Shown here piece after piece: positions 44,350-53,518 of a stretch of DNA of 64,000 nt. A program made the translations under genes and the position numbers. Source of the DNA: Clostridiales bacterium (GTDB taxonomy: Bacteria > Bacillota > Clostridia > Peptostreptococcales > Acidaminobacteraceae); the NCBI GenBank assembly GCA_016933835.1, contig JAFGAC010000134.1, positions 26,511 through 90,510 on the forward strand, written 5' to 3'. The notes under the pieces were generated by a model. That model was not told the DNA's origin. It saw only the letters and a program-made list of their open reading frames with translations, and did no database searches. Within the stretch, counting starts at the first letter, position 1, and every line of letters begins with the position of its first letter.

Positions 44350-45297
44350 TTATTTTAATTTTTTTCCCAGTGTTTCCAACATATCTTGTGTCATACGATC
44401 TAAATCATATTTTGGATTCCAGTTCCATTCTTGTCTTGCAGCAGAATCATCCAAAGAATCCGGCCAGCTATCTGCTATTTTTTGTCTTACTGGATCCACA
44501 TCATATTCCAATTGAAACTCAGGTATATACTTTTGTATCGATTCTTTCAATCCTTCTGGGTCAAAACTCATTGCAGTTATATTGAAAGCATTTCGATGAA
44601 TCAATTTACTTGGATCAGCTTCAATCAATTGAATAATCGCATCCAAAGCATCCGGCATATACATCATATCCATTTTTGTTCCTTTAGCAATATAACTCGT
44701 ATATTTTTTGTTTTTAAGTGCCTCATAATAGATATGCACTGCATAATCTGTTGTTCCACCACCTGGCATTGCACCATTTGATATCAAGCCAGGATATCTG
44801 ACACCTCTTGTATCGACACCAAATTTATTAAAATAGTAGTCGCACAACAATTCACCAGCAACTTTTGATACACCATAAATAGTTGTAGGTCTCTGTATTG
44901 TATCTTGAGGCGTTAAAATTTTAGGTGTAGACGGACCAAATGCAGCGATAGAACTTGGTGTAAATACTGCCAGCTTGTTTTCTCTTGCAACTTCAAGCAT
45001 GTTATAAAGACCTGTCATATTGACACTCCACAGGGCTTGAGGATTACTCTCCCCTGTAGCTGACAACATTGCAGCTAAATGTATTACTGTATCTACTTTG
45101 TATTTATTGGTTATTTCACTGATTCTATTTGCATCCAGAACATCCAAGTCTTCGAAAAAACCTTCATCAAATACAGGGCTGTCATGTCTGTTTCTATCTG
45201 ATGCGACGACATTGTCAACACCATATTCTTTTCTTAACTTCAACACAAGCTCAGTACCTATCTGTCCCAGAGCTCCTGTCACTAGTATTTTTTTCAT
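44350..45297 (-). CDS. L-threonine 3-dehydrogenase, SDR (epimerase-like) type
   Basis: About 315 residues from the ATG at 45297 (GGGAGGG 9 nt upstream; the TTG at 45315 overlaps it). Extended-SDR features are the nucleotide loop VTGALGQIGTEL and the catalytic Y-x3-K in YGVSKVAGE preceded by TPSSIAAFGP. The GxRYPGLIS and MMYMPDALDAI blocks are characteristic of the SDR-type threonine dehydrogenase rather than GalE. It makes 2-amino-3-ketobutyrate; no Kbl ligase is adjacent. It is the first gene of the hut operon, 19-20 bp upstream of hutU. Confidence 0.88.
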   Translation of the reverse strand: MKKILVTGALGQIGTELVLKLRKEYGVDNVVASDRNRHDSPVFDEGFFEDLDVLDANRISEITNKYKVDTVIHLAAMLSATGESNPQALWSVNMTGLYNMLEVARENKLAVFTPSSIAAFGPSTPKILTPQDTIQRPTTIYGVSKVAGELLCDYYFNKFGVDTRGVRYPGLISNGAMPGGGTTDYAVHIYYEALKNKKYTSYIAKGTKMDMMYMPDALDAIIQLIEADPSKLIHRNAFNITAMSFDPEGLKESIQKYIPEFQLEYDVDPVRQKIADSWPDSLDDSAARQEWNWNPKYDLDRMTQDMLETLGKKLK

Positions 45298-45432
45298 CCT
45301 AAAAAACCCTCCCAAGTTTTTATTTTTCCACTTAATATATTATCACATGATTTAAATTCTTTAGGAGAAATTTTTAATATTTATTTAATTTTTTGAAATA
45401 GTTAACTATAATAAAAATATGGAGGAATTAAA

Positions 45433-46092
45433 ATGTTTAATTATACTGATTTCAACGATATTGCCATTAAACTTATTTTATCAATTATACTTGGCGGGCT
45501 TATTGGTCTGGATAGAGAATCACATCGAAGACCAGCAGGTTTAAGAACCCATATGCTAGTGGCTGTCGGTTCAACTATTCTTATGCACATCAATATCTAT
45601 TTAGTCACTATTTATCCAAATATAGATCCTGGACGCTTCGGTGCTCAAGTTATAAGCGGAATCGGATTTCTTGGTGCAGGTACAATTATGAAAGAAGGTC
45701 CAACTATTTACGGCCTGACTACAGCAGCAAGTCTTTGGACAGTGGCTGCCATTGGATTGGCTGTTGGCAGTGGCCATTATATTCTTGCGATTCTATCAAC
45801 AATACTCATATTGATAGTCTTGAAGATTTTCAATTATTTTGAGGTTAAAATGAAAGTGAAGGCACGTATCTCCTCAATCTATCTTGAGACGACTGACAGC
45901 CTCAACATCATAAAAAAAATTACTGAGATTTTTGAGACACATGGATTCAAGATTGATTCCTTATCTACAGATTATACTTCAGACAAAGGGCATTTAATAA
46001 ATGTAAAAATCAACTGTAAGTCAGATGAATGTAATACTTTGATTGATTCACTCTCTCAAGTCCCTGAAATACTTAAAATACGTCTTTTATAA
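45433..46092 (+). CDS. MgtC/SapB family membrane protein
   Basis: A 219-residue protein with four or five N-terminal helices carrying the MgtC signature: GGLIGLDRESHRRPAGLRTHMLVAVGS, GIGFLGAGTIMKEG and GLTTAASLWTVAAIGLAVG. The soluble C-terminal ACT-like domain spans about residues 145-219. MgtC proteins affect Mg2+ homeostasis and membrane ATP synthase activity; the precise role here is unknown. Ribosome-binding site: GGAGGAATTAAA-ATG. It is monocistronic with a terminator. Confidence 0.92.
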   Translation: MFNYTDFNDIAIKLILSIILGGLIGLDRESHRRPAGLRTHMLVAVGSTILMHINIYLVTIYPNIDPGRFGAQVISGIGFLGAGTIMKEGPTIYGLTTAASLWTVAAIGLAVGSGHYILAILSTILILIVLKIFNYFEVKMKVKARISSIYLETTDSLNIIKKITEIFETHGFKIDSLSTDYTSDKGHLINVKINCKSDECNTLIDSLSQVPEILKIRLL

Positions 46093-46131
46093 TCACGTAA
46101 ATCAGCCCTCATAATATTATTTTTTATGCAA

Positions 46132-46163
46132 AAACCCAGAGATTATTAAAAATCTCTGGGTTT
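46132..46163. terminator. Bidirectional terminator between mgtC-type gene and asnS
   Basis: A perfect 13-bp inverted repeat, AAACCCAGAGATT with AATCTCTGGGTTT (46132-46144 and 46151-46163), lies between the two convergent stops, with A/T-rich tails on both sides. Confidence 0.85.
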
Positions 46164-46165
46164 AT

Positions 46166-47554
46166 TTAAAATTCAGCTGATTTTGTTGTTCTTGGGAAAG
46201 GAATAACATCTCTTATATTGCTCATTCCAGTTACATACATAATCATTCTTTCAAAGCCAAGTCCATATCCAGAATGAATAGCTGTTCCATATTTTCTCAA
46301 ATCCAGATACCACCAATAATCTTCTTCATCAAGACCCATGTCTTTGATTTTAGCAAGCAGCTGATCGTATCTTTCTTCTCTTTGAGATCCCCCAATAATT
46401 TCCCCAACTCCCGGTACCAACAAGTCCATTGCGGCAACAGTTTTCCCATCATCGTTCATTCGCATATAGAACGCTTTTATTTCTTTTGGATAATCAGTTA
46501 CAAAAACAGGTTTTTTATATACTTTTTCAGTGATATATCGTTCATGTTCTGACTGCAAGTCACTTCCCCATTTTACTTGGAATTCAAATTGTTCACCTGA
46601 ATTTTCAAGAATTTCAATGGCTTTTGTATATGTGATATGTTCAAAGTCACTGCTCAAAACATTATTAAGTCGTTGCAATAACGTCTTGTCAACTCTTTCA
46701 TTGAAAAATTCCAATTCTTCCTTGGCATTTTCCATCACATATTTGATGATGTATTTAATCATCGCTTCAGCAATTTCCATATTCTTATTAAGATCTGCAA
46801 AAGCCATTTCTGGTTCAATCATCCAAAATTCTGCTGCATGTCTGGCAGTATTTGAATTTTCAGCTCTAAATGTAGGGCCAAATGTATAAACATTTCTATA
46901 GGCTAAAGCGAAGGCTTCCGCCGCCAGTTGACCACTGACTGTCAAATTGGTTTCTTTTCCAAAGAAATCATGTGAGTCATCAATCTTTCCATCTTCTGTC
47001 TTAGGAAGATTTTCAAGATCCAACGTTGTAACTCTAAACATTTCGCCAGCGCCTTCTGTATCACTACCTGTGATAATTGGCGTATGCACATAAACAAATC
47101 CCTGATCTTGAAAGAACTGGTGAATTGCAAAAGCAACAAGGGATCTCACTCTGAATACTGCACTGAAAGTATTGCTTCTTGACCTCAAGTGAGCAATTGT
47201 TCTCAAATATTCAAATGTATGACGTTTCTTTTGCAGTGGATAATCATGTTCAGAGTGACCCAATAATTTTATTTCACTGGCTTTGATTTCAAAAGGCTGT
47301 TTAGCTTCTGGAGTTTCCAGCAATACACCTTTGACGTAAATAGACGAAGAAATAGTGAACTTTCCTATTGCATCAAAATTTTCTAAATCATTTTCAAATA
47401 CAACTTGAATATTTGAATAAAAACTCCCATCATTCAACTCTATGAATCCAAATACTTTTGAAGATCTTGATGTTCGTATCCATCCTTTAATTTCAACTTC
47501 TTTTCCATAATATTCTGATGATTTTTTATAAATATCTTTTACTAAAACTTCCAT
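46166..47554 (-). CDS. asnS: Asparaginyl-tRNA synthetase
   Basis: A class IIb aminoacyl-tRNA synthetase of 462 residues. The N-terminal OB-fold anticodon domain has [24 protein letters not shown]. The catalytic core has motif 2 ([26 protein letters not shown]) and motif 3 ([15 protein letters not shown]). Preceded by GAGGAGGAAAAGAT-ATG and a T-box leader, so expression depends on uncharged tRNA-Asn. The enzyme charges tRNA-Asn directly, so the organism does not rely solely on transamidation for Asn-tRNA. Confidence 0.96.
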   Translation of the reverse strand: MEVLVKDIYKKSSEYYGKEVEIKGWIRTSRSSKVFGFIELNDGSFYSNIQVVFENDLENFDAIGKFTISSSIYVKGVLLETPEAKQPFEIKASEIKLLGHSEHDYPLQKKRHTFEYLRTIAHLRSRSNTFSAVFRVRSLVAFAIHQFFQDQGFVYVHTPIITGSDTEGAGEMFRVTTLDLENLPKTEDGKIDDSHDFFGKETNLTVSGQLAAEAFALAYRNVYTFGPTFRAENSNTARHAAEFWMIEPEMAFADLNKNMEIAEAMIKYIIKYVMENAKEELEFFNERVDKTLLQRLNNVLSSDFEHITYTKAIEILENSGEQFEFQVKWGSDLQSEHERYITEKVYKKPVFVTDYPKEIKAFYMRMNDDGKTVAAMDLLVPGVGEIIGGSQREERYDQLLAKIKDMGLDEEDYWWYLDLRKYGTAIHSGYGLGFERMIMYVTGMSNIRDVIPFPRTTKSAEF

Positions 47555-47574
47555 ATCTTTTCCTCCTCAAAAAA

Positions 47575-47822
47575 TAAAAAACCGTCCATTAATAACTATC
47601 ATTATCAAGGGACGAGATTATTCGCGGTACCACCCTACTTGTCTAAAAAAAGACCACTCTCTGATTCTATCGGTATCACCGGCCAAGCCTACTGTTATTT
47701 CGGTTAGCTGCTCAGAAGTGTTCTTCACAAATTTCAATCTATCGAATTTCCACCTTCATCGACTCTCTCATAAGATTTAAAAAAAGTTACTCTCTTCATC
47801 ATCACATTTTCTTTATAAATTT
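47575..47822 (-). promoter_or_regulatory. T-box riboswitch controlling asnS (tRNA-Asn sensing)
   Basis: The minus strand contains the invariant T-box element AGGGTGGTACCGCG (47623-47636), part of the antiterminator. It is followed by a terminator whose arms CGTCC and GGACG enclose an AT-rich stem (47580-47614), then TTTTTT. Upstream, Stem I features are visible: AGAGAG, a GGTGGAAA segment, and the specifier region GAAGAACACTTCTGAG. I read the specifier codon as AAC (Asn; 47720-47722), matching the downstream asnS. Confidence 0.93.
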
Positions 47823-47828
47823 ATGCTT

Positions 47829-47857
47829 ATTATAATACAAACATTTTAATCTGTAAA
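47829..47857 (-). promoter_or_regulatory. asnS: Promoter of the T-box/asnS transcript
   Basis: The minus strand has TTTACA (47852-47857), 17 bp, TATAAT (47829-47834). The -35 lies inside the last codons of the upstream nitroreductase gene, so asnS is an independent transcription unit starting near 47822. Confidence 0.75.
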
Positions 47858-48412
47858 CTTCTTTTCAATGATTAACTTCTTATATGGCAAACGTTCACTT
47901 GATTTTTCTGAAGATTTAAATATTTCATCAAGCAAATTAACGTCTCCATATTTTCCTACAGCTATCAATGCTATTGGTGTAAAGTCCTCATGAATATCAA
48001 GATGTTGAATTACTGCATTTCTTGCAAACCCTGCCATTGCATGTGTAATCAGTCCTCTTCTCTCCGCCTCTAGAGATAAGAATCCCCATGCAGTTCCAGA
48101 ATCAAATTCAGCCCATTTATTATCTTTTCTGTCATGATCAAAATGTTTCTTCGTTAAAATCAATATGTAAGTCCGAACAGATTTATTCCATAGTTTATTT
48201 TTATCCGATAAAAAACCTTTCAATTTTTCAACTTGATCATCATCATAAAATACTATGAATCTCCAAGGCTGTTCGTTGAAACAACTAGGTGCAAGACTCG
48301 CTGCTTCTATCAAAGCGTATATTTCTTCCAAAGCAACCTTTTCATCGCTGAAGGCTCGCGGCGACCATCTCATTTCAATCAAATCTAAAATTTCATTTTC
48401 AACTTTTCTCAT
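47846..48412 (-). CDS. Nitroreductase family protein (FMN-dependent)
   Basis: A 188-residue flavin reductase-like fold. The opening IEMRWSPRAFSDEKV and SLAPSCFNEQPWRFIV carry the usual FMN phosphate-binding R-S-x-R and S-x-x-N-x-Q-P-W motifs. The C-terminal IALIAVGKYG follows. Members reduce nitro compounds, quinones or flavins; the substrate cannot be predicted. Ribosome-binding site: GGAGTTGATAAC-ATG. It lies 31 bp after glsA in the same direction, and a shared transcript is possible. Confidence 0.9.
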   Translation of the reverse strand: MRKVENEILDLIEMRWSPRAFSDEKVALEEIYALIEAASLAPSCFNEQPWRFIVFYDDDQVEKLKGFLSDKNKLWNKSVRTYILILTKKHFDHDRKDNKWAEFDSGTAWGFLSLEAERRGLITHAMAGFARNAVIQHLDIHEDFTPIALIAVGKYGDVNLLDEIFKSSEKSSERLPYKKLIIEKKFTD

Positions 48413-48443
48413 GTTATCAACTCCTCAATGTGTATATACCCAT

Positions 48444-49361
48444 TTAGAAAATTGACATCTCATAATCTTTTGATATTTTCTCAAGCATTCTCATTCCTGC
48501 CACTGAATTCCCTTTTTTATTCAACGACGGTCCAAAAACACCAATACCGTATCTTTGTGGAACACTGCTCATAATTCCGCCGCCTACACCACTTTTAGAA
48601 GGAATCCCTACGTCAATGGCAAACTTCCCTGATTCATCATACATGCCACAAGTCAGCATAAATGTTTTAGCTATCTTAGCATATTTTTTAGGAATCAATT
48701 GTTCCCCTGTGTTTATATTTAAACCATCATTGGCTAAAATCAATCCAATCTTTGCTAAATCAAGTGTATTTACTTCTATGGAACACTGCATGAAATATAA
48801 ATCCAATGCTTCTTCAACATCACCCTCAATGCAATGGATATCTTTTAAAAAGTATGCCAACGATCTGTTTCTGTTTCCTGTTTCTTTTTCAGATTTAAAA
48901 ACATCTTGATTGACCTCTAATGATTCATTGTCAGACAGCAATCTAAAAAAATTTAAAATTCTTGCCAATCTTTCTTCATTGTCTTTTCCTTTGATTAATG
49001 ATGAAATAGAGATTGCTCCTGCATTGATCATAGGATTTAGAGGTTTATTCATCGTATACGTTTCTAGTCTAACCATAGAATTGAAGGGATCTCCTGTAGG
49101 TTCCTTACCTACCAACTCAAATATTTTATCTTCTCCTCTATCCATCAAAGCTAAAATCAGCACAATCGGTTTTGATACACTTTGAATGGTAAACTTTTTT
49201 TCCCATTCTCCAGCAGTAAAAATATTATCGCGGTCAATAATGGCAATGCCAAGGTCACATCTTTCCATTTTTTTAAGTTCAGGAATATAATCTGCCACTT
49301 GCCCTTCAATTGTATAATGTTTATATTCTTTAATTATTGAATCAAGATATTTTTTGTCCAT
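48444..49361 (-). CDS. glsA: Glutaminase
   Basis: Hydrolyses glutamine to glutamate and ammonia. About 305 residues from the ATG at 49361 (GGGAG 7 nt upstream), the normal GlsA length. The serine-dependent beta-lactamase-like fold shows FTIQSVSKPIVL (S-x-x-K nucleophile), NPMINAGAI, and the late KSGVGGGI block. With glutamine synthetase at 30525 it could set the glutamine/glutamate balance, and it suggests use of glutamine as a fermentation substrate. Confidence 0.94.
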   Translation of the reverse strand: MDKKYLDSIIKEYKHYTIEGQVADYIPELKKMERCDLGIAIIDRDNIFTAGEWEKKFTIQSVSKPIVLILALMDRGEDKIFELVGKEPTGDPFNSMVRLETYTMNKPLNPMINAGAISISSLIKGKDNEERLARILNFFRLLSDNESLEVNQDVFKSEKETGNRNRSLAYFLKDIHCIEGDVEEALDLYFMQCSIEVNTLDLAKIGLILANDGLNINTGEQLIPKKYAKIAKTFMLTCGMYDESGKFAIDVGIPSKSGVGGGIMSSVPQRYGIGVFGPSLNKKGNSVAGMRMLEKISKDYEMSIF

Positions 49362-49555
49362 ATTAGGTCTCCCTTCAACTTTCATTCTTTTTTATTCTAC
49401 ACTAAAAACAACAAAAAATATCAGCTATTTATTGTTAATGCTTATCAATTTCATCATGTGAAAGCAATATATTGCTCACCTATTTATTTTTTAATTTAAA
49501 GTGAAATGATAAATGATATAATCAATTTATAAACGTTAAAAATAGGAGTGATTTT

Positions 49556-50332
49556 ATGGCTTATTCAAATGTATTAATCAGTAAAAATGACAAAATCGGT
49601 TTTATAACTCTAAATAGACCTGAGTTTAACAATACCTTTAATATCCCCCTGGCTACTGAACTCAACGAAGCATTAAAAGAATTTGATATTGATAATTCTA
49701 TAAATGTCATTGTAATAAACGCCAACGGAAAAAACTTTTGCACAGGTATTGATGTCAACGATTTAAAAGGCAAGACAAATATTGAATATCTTAAATGGGT
49801 TGAATTAATGGAACTCATGAATACAGCCATCGCCAATATGGCAAAACCTGTTATCGCATCCATTCATAACATTGCAGTTGCAAACGGCATTGGCCTTGTA
49901 GCTGCTTGTGATTTGGCAATTGCTGCAGAAAACGCAAAATTCGGCGCTACAGCCATTAATGTAGGACTTTTTTGTATGGGTCCTGCTGTTCCCCTTTCAA
50001 AAAGTCTCGGAAGAAAGAAGACCCTTGAATTGATTCTCACTGGTGATATGATAGATGCTTTTGAGGCTCAAAGAATAGGGTTGATTAACAAAGTTGTTCC
50101 AAGTGATCAATTAGCTGAAGAAACTTTTCTTTATGCAAAAAAATTAGCGGACAAAAGTCCACTGGCATTGCAATTAGGTAAACAATCTTTCTATAAAATC
50201 GAAGATCTCCATTTTGAAAAAGCGCTCGATTTGGCAAACAACCATTTTGCAACCTTATGCACCACTGAAGATGCGCACGAAGGTGTCGATGCGTTCTTAA
50301 ACAAGAGAAAGCCTGTTTGGAAAAAGAGATAA
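49556..50332 (+). CDS. Enoyl-CoA hydratase/isomerase family protein (crotonase fold)
   Basis: A 258-residue crotonase-fold protein: GFITLNRPEFNNTFNIPLATEL, VNANGKNFCTGIDV-type oxyanion region, and the ACDLAIAAENAKFGATAINVGLF block. The two glutamates that activate water in enoyl-CoA hydratases are not seen at their usual places; the second normally falls in a PE-x-x-LG stretch and here reads INVGLF. The layout resembles ECHDC3-like members, so hydratase activity is doubtful. It is a single gene with no beta-oxidation genes nearby. A TATAAT lies about 40 nt upstream. Confidence 0.85.
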   Translation: MAYSNVLISKNDKIGFITLNRPEFNNTFNIPLATELNEALKEFDIDNSINVIVINANGKNFCTGIDVNDLKGKTNIEYLKWVELMELMNTAIANMAKPVIASIHNIAVANGIGLVAACDLAIAAENAKFGATAINVGLFCMGPAVPLSKSLGRKKTLELILTGDMIDAFEAQRIGLINKVVPSDQLAEETFLYAKKLADKSPLALQLGKQSFYKIEDLHFEKALDLANNHFATLCTTEDAHEGVDAFLNKRKPVWKKR

Positions 50333-50337
50333 AACAA

Positions 50338-50366
50338 TAAAAAAACAGCAGAATTTATCTGCTGTT
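50338..50366 (-). terminator. Terminator of the two-component/diguanylate cyclase operon
   Basis: On the minus strand AACAGCAGA pairs with TCTGCTGTT (50344-50352 with 50358-50366), followed by TTTTTTT. It overlaps the last two bases of the histidine kinase stop. It may also act for the convergent crotonase gene, though that side has a poorer T run. Confidence 0.75.
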
Positions 50367-51870
50367 ATGCTTTATCTATGTCTACCCAGAAAACAACACC
50401 ATTCTCCAGATTTTCTACACCATATTCAAATTCGTGTAGCTCACAAATTCTTTTCACGATGGTAAGTCCTAAACCGGTGCCGCCATATTCACGCGATCTA
50501 GATTTATCTACTTTATAAAAGGCACTCCATATTTCATTCAATTTCTCTTTTAAAATCGGATCTCCTGTATTGAAAATCCTCAGTTGGTATGTTTTACCCA
50601 TTTCAATCAAGTCCACACGAATCATGTTTTCGTTTTTGACATGATGGAGGGCATTTGATAGATAGTTTCTGAGAACTTGTTCTATTTTATCTTGATCTGC
50701 CATTACTTTAGCAATAACGAGATTATTATTGTCAACAGTGACGCCTTTTTCTTTAATCATTTGATTGAATTTATAAAGAACCTCATCCAATAGAGATGCC
50801 AAATCGAATGCTTTCAAATTGAGCTTTGTAAAACTATTCTCAAGTTCAGAAAGATTAAGAAGATCCTTTACCATATGATCTATTCTTTCTGACTCTGCTA
50901 TAATAACATCCAAATAATGTTTTTTTTGATTCTCATCATTTTCATCCATTTCCTTAAGGCTCATAGCATATCCTTGAATGATTGCAACAGGTGTTTTAAG
51001 TTCATGAGATGCACTAGATACAAATTCTTCTCTCATTTTTTCAGATTTTTCTATAACAGAAATGTCTTCCTGTAATCGCTCATTTGCATTGCTTAATTGG
51101 CTAATTGTATTTTTAAGCTTTGTAGATAGTAGATTGAAACTTTTCCCCAAGGCACCTATTTCATCTTGTCTATTTTCCTTGTAATAATCATTGAATTTTA
51201 AATCTATCATGTTCTGAGCAACTGTATTTAATCTGACAATCGGTTTTGACAAACGTTGTGATAGATAGATTGCAAAAACAGAACCAATGAGAAAAAGTAT
51301 ACCACTTAGCAGCAAGAAAAATTTCTGCGCTATCATTACAGAGTCAGCAATTGCAGTTCTAGGAACATCCATAATCATAATCTGAGATCCACTCAGAAGA
51401 AAAGCTAAGGAGTAAAACTCGCTATTTAAATGTTCATTATAGGTATCAATCAACTCATATCCATTTTTTAAAACGGTATCAATATCGTGATAATTAAATG
51501 ATACAAATCCTGTTGAAATTTGGGATCCCTGAGGGTTTTGAGCATTGATCGATGCTTTTCCAAATCCTCTACCCGATGTAAAAAATGGATTCTCTACTAC
51601 GCTATTTGCTTTGTAATCAAATATCAAATAAATAGCACCTAACTTATCACTCTCTTTTTCTGCTTCAGAATAAAATAATTCTTGATCTTGATAATAAACT
51701 TCTTTCAAATAGACAGCGCTGTCTATTAAACTGTTTTTTTTCATATTTTCATAGTAATCATCCATAAAATAGAAACTGAATATTATTCCAATTGCCATAA
51801 AAATGATAACTAAATAAGCCATTGAACTGAATATTTCAAATCTGATGGATTTAGTAAATTTAACTTTCAA
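50365..51870 (-). CDS. Sensor histidine kinase (HAMP-HisKA-HATPase)
   Basis: A 501-residue membrane sensor. TM1 is at about 15-33, followed by an extracytoplasmic domain to about 175, TM2 (FFLLLSGILFLIGSVFAIYL), a HAMP domain, HisKA with the phospho-accepting His in SSASHELKTPVAIIQGYAMS, and HATPase_c with N-box LRNYLSNALHHV and G-boxes ending GGTGLGLTIV. The start is TTG overlapping the TGA of the regulator gene. PhoR/ResE-like architecture; the signal is unknown. Confidence 0.93.
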   Translation of the reverse strand: MKVKFTKSIRFEIFSSMAYLVIIFMAIGIIFSFYFMDDYYENMKKNSLIDSAVYLKEVYYQDQELFYSEAEKESDKLGAIYLIFDYKANSVVENPFFTSGRGFGKASINAQNPQGSQISTGFVSFNYHDIDTVLKNGYELIDTYNEHLNSEFYSLAFLLSGSQIMIMDVPRTAIADSVMIAQKFFLLLSGILFLIGSVFAIYLSQRLSKPIVRLNTVAQNMIDLKFNDYYKENRQDEIGALGKSFNLLSTKLKNTISQLSNANERLQEDISVIEKSEKMREEFVSSASHELKTPVAIIQGYAMSLKEMDENDENQKKHYLDVIIAESERIDHMVKDLLNLSELENSFTKLNLKAFDLASLLDEVLYKFNQMIKEKGVTVDNNNLVIAKVMADQDKIEQVLRNYLSNALHHVKNENMIRVDLIEMGKTYQLRIFNTGDPILKEKLNEIWSAFYKVDKSRSREYGGTGLGLTIVKRICELHEFEYGVENLENGVVFWVDIDKA

Positions 51871-52541
51871 CTTTCCACCTCAAAACGATAACCATAACCC
51901 CTTACAGTCTGAACCAACTCCGATTGATCTTCAAGTTTTATTCTCAGTCTTTTGATATGGGTATCAACTGTTCTCAAATCTCCAAAGTAATCAAATCCCC
52001 ACACTGCATCTAGAATTTGATCTCTACTGAGTGCGCTTCCTTTATTTTCAGAAAGATATATTAGTAGTTCATATTCTTTTGGGCTAAGTTCGATAAGTTT
52101 TTCTTTAATCATTACTTTTCTAGCAGTCTGATCAATAAGCAAATCATCGAATTTCTGAATATCACTTTTCTCTTTCGATTCTTCCTTCTTAAGATGTGCT
52201 CTTACTCTTGCCATCAAAATATTTGGTTTAAAAGGTTTTGTGATATAGTCATTGGCTCCTAGTTCAAATCCATAGAGTTCATCTGTATCCTGACTCATTG
52301 CTGTCAGCATGATAATTGGAATTTCAGAACTTTTTCTAATTTCCTTCAATACAGTCCAGCCATCCAGTTGAGGCATCATGACATCTAGAAGGATCAAATC
52401 GATATCATCATTTTTATAATAATAATTAAGTCCTTCTTTTCCATCCTTCGCTTCAATAACTTCATGATTTTCTCTCTTTAAATAATCGCGAATCAAATTG
52501 CGTAAAAGTTCCTCATCATCAACTACTAAAATTTTAGACAT
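51867..52541 (-). CDS. OmpR/PhoB-family response regulator
   Basis: A 224-residue regulator. The receiver has acidic residues VVDDEELL, phospho-Asp in LILLDVMMPQLDG, and the conserved Lys in YITKPFKPN. The C-terminal winged helix follows (LSPKEYELLIYLSENKGSALSRDQ). It is partnered with the overlapping kinase gene and lies 13 bp after a diguanylate cyclase gene. Target promoters are not identified. Confidence 0.94.
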   Translation of the reverse strand: MSKILVVDDEELLRNLIRDYLKRENHEVIEAKDGKEGLNYYYKNDDIDLILLDVMMPQLDGWTVLKEIRKSSEIPIIMLTAMSQDTDELYGFELGANDYITKPFKPNILMARVRAHLKKEESKEKSDIQKFDDLLIDQTARKVMIKEKLIELSPKEYELLIYLSENKGSALSRDQILDAVWGFDYFGDLRTVDTHIKRLRIKLEDQSELVQTVRGYGYRFEVES

Positions 52542-52554
52542 CTTTTTCTCCTAT

Positions 52555-53454
52555 CTACCAAGTGACTTTATTTCTTCCGTTTTCCTTGCTTTTATACAGA
52601 TTTTCATCTGCCTTTTTAACCCATTCCGTCATTTCTTGTTCATTAGCAAATTCTTTCATTCCAAAACTAATTGTGATTTTTATGATTTCATCTCCATATA
52701 GAAAATCCTTTGCTTCAATCGCTTCTCTAATTTGATTGAATTTCTCAAAAGCTTTCTCATTAGATATATTTTTCAAGAAAACGATAAATTCTTCTCCACC
52801 ATATCTCGCAACCCAGTCAGTTTCATATCGGATATTTTCAGTAATGATTGCCACAACATTTTTTAAAATAAAATCCCCAGCATCATGTCCATAGGTGTCA
52901 TTGACTTTTTTGAAAAAATCAATGTCTGCCATGGCGATGACTATATTCTGTTGATTAGCATCATACAGCAACATTTCCGCTGGTATTCTCTCGTTGATAA
53001 ATCTTCTGTTGAAGGCCCCTGTCAGTTCATCCGTTATCATCTGCTGGTTTCTTTCTTTAAGAGTTTTCTTAATCTCAAAGTAGTCTTTACCCTGAAGTTC
53101 ATTGAGAAGTCCCTTTTCAGTAATTTCGTTTATGACTTCAAGTATGTATGGTATTCCATCTAACTCTACTGGAACCGATGTGATTATATAGACATCTTGC
53201 CCATTATACTCTGTTTTCATATAAACACGTTTTTCATTCATAACTCTTGCCGATATGCAATTTTCACAAACTGTATGGTCTCTCCAAAAATCAAAACAAT
53301 ACACCATGTCTTCGAGTCCTATTATTTTCTTATCATAATTTCCAATAAATTTTGTATCCAATACTTTTTTAGTAAAAGGATCAACTATTCTAATAATGTC
53401 ATATAACTCTTCAATCATTGCATGCTTTTCAAGCAATTTATCTACTTTACTCAT
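52555..53454 (-). CDS. Diguanylate cyclase (GGDEF) with N-terminal PAS-like cysteine-containing domain
   Basis: A 299-residue protein predicted to make cyclic di-GMP. The C-terminal GGDEF domain has the intact active loop RYGGEEF; the product-inhibition site (RxxD five residues upstream) is not in register (RYETD), so feedback inhibition may be absent. The N-terminal domain (about 15-125) is PAS-like with a cysteine cluster (CFDFWRDHTVCENCISARV), possibly redox- or metal-sensing. It leads the operon with the response regulator and kinase, joining c-di-GMP and phospho-signalling. Confidence 0.9.
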   Translation of the reverse strand: MSKVDKLLEKHAMIEELYDIIRIVDPFTKKVLDTKFIGNYDKKIIGLEDMVYCFDFWRDHTVCENCISARVMNEKRVYMKTEYNGQDVYIITSVPVELDGIPYILEVINEITEKGLLNELQGKDYFEIKKTLKERNQQMITDELTGAFNRRFINERIPAEMLLYDANQQNIVIAMADIDFFKKVNDTYGHDAGDFILKNVVAIITENIRYETDWVARYGGEEFIVFLKNISNEKAFEKFNQIREAIEAKDFLYGDEIIKITISFGMKEFANEQEMTEWVKKADENLYKSKENGRNKVTW

Positions 53455-53518
53455 GTAAAAGCCCTCCCTCTATTACTCATTATTATACATTTTTATCTGC
53501 ACTTTAAAAAGAAGAAAT

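Noticed and set aside
44350..45297. UDP-glucose 4-epimerase annotation
   Set aside because: The protein is an extended SDR, but the GLISNGAMPGGGTTDYAVHIYYEAL and MDMMYMPDALDAI stretches fit SDR-type threonine dehydrogenase better than GalE, and no sugar genes are nearby.
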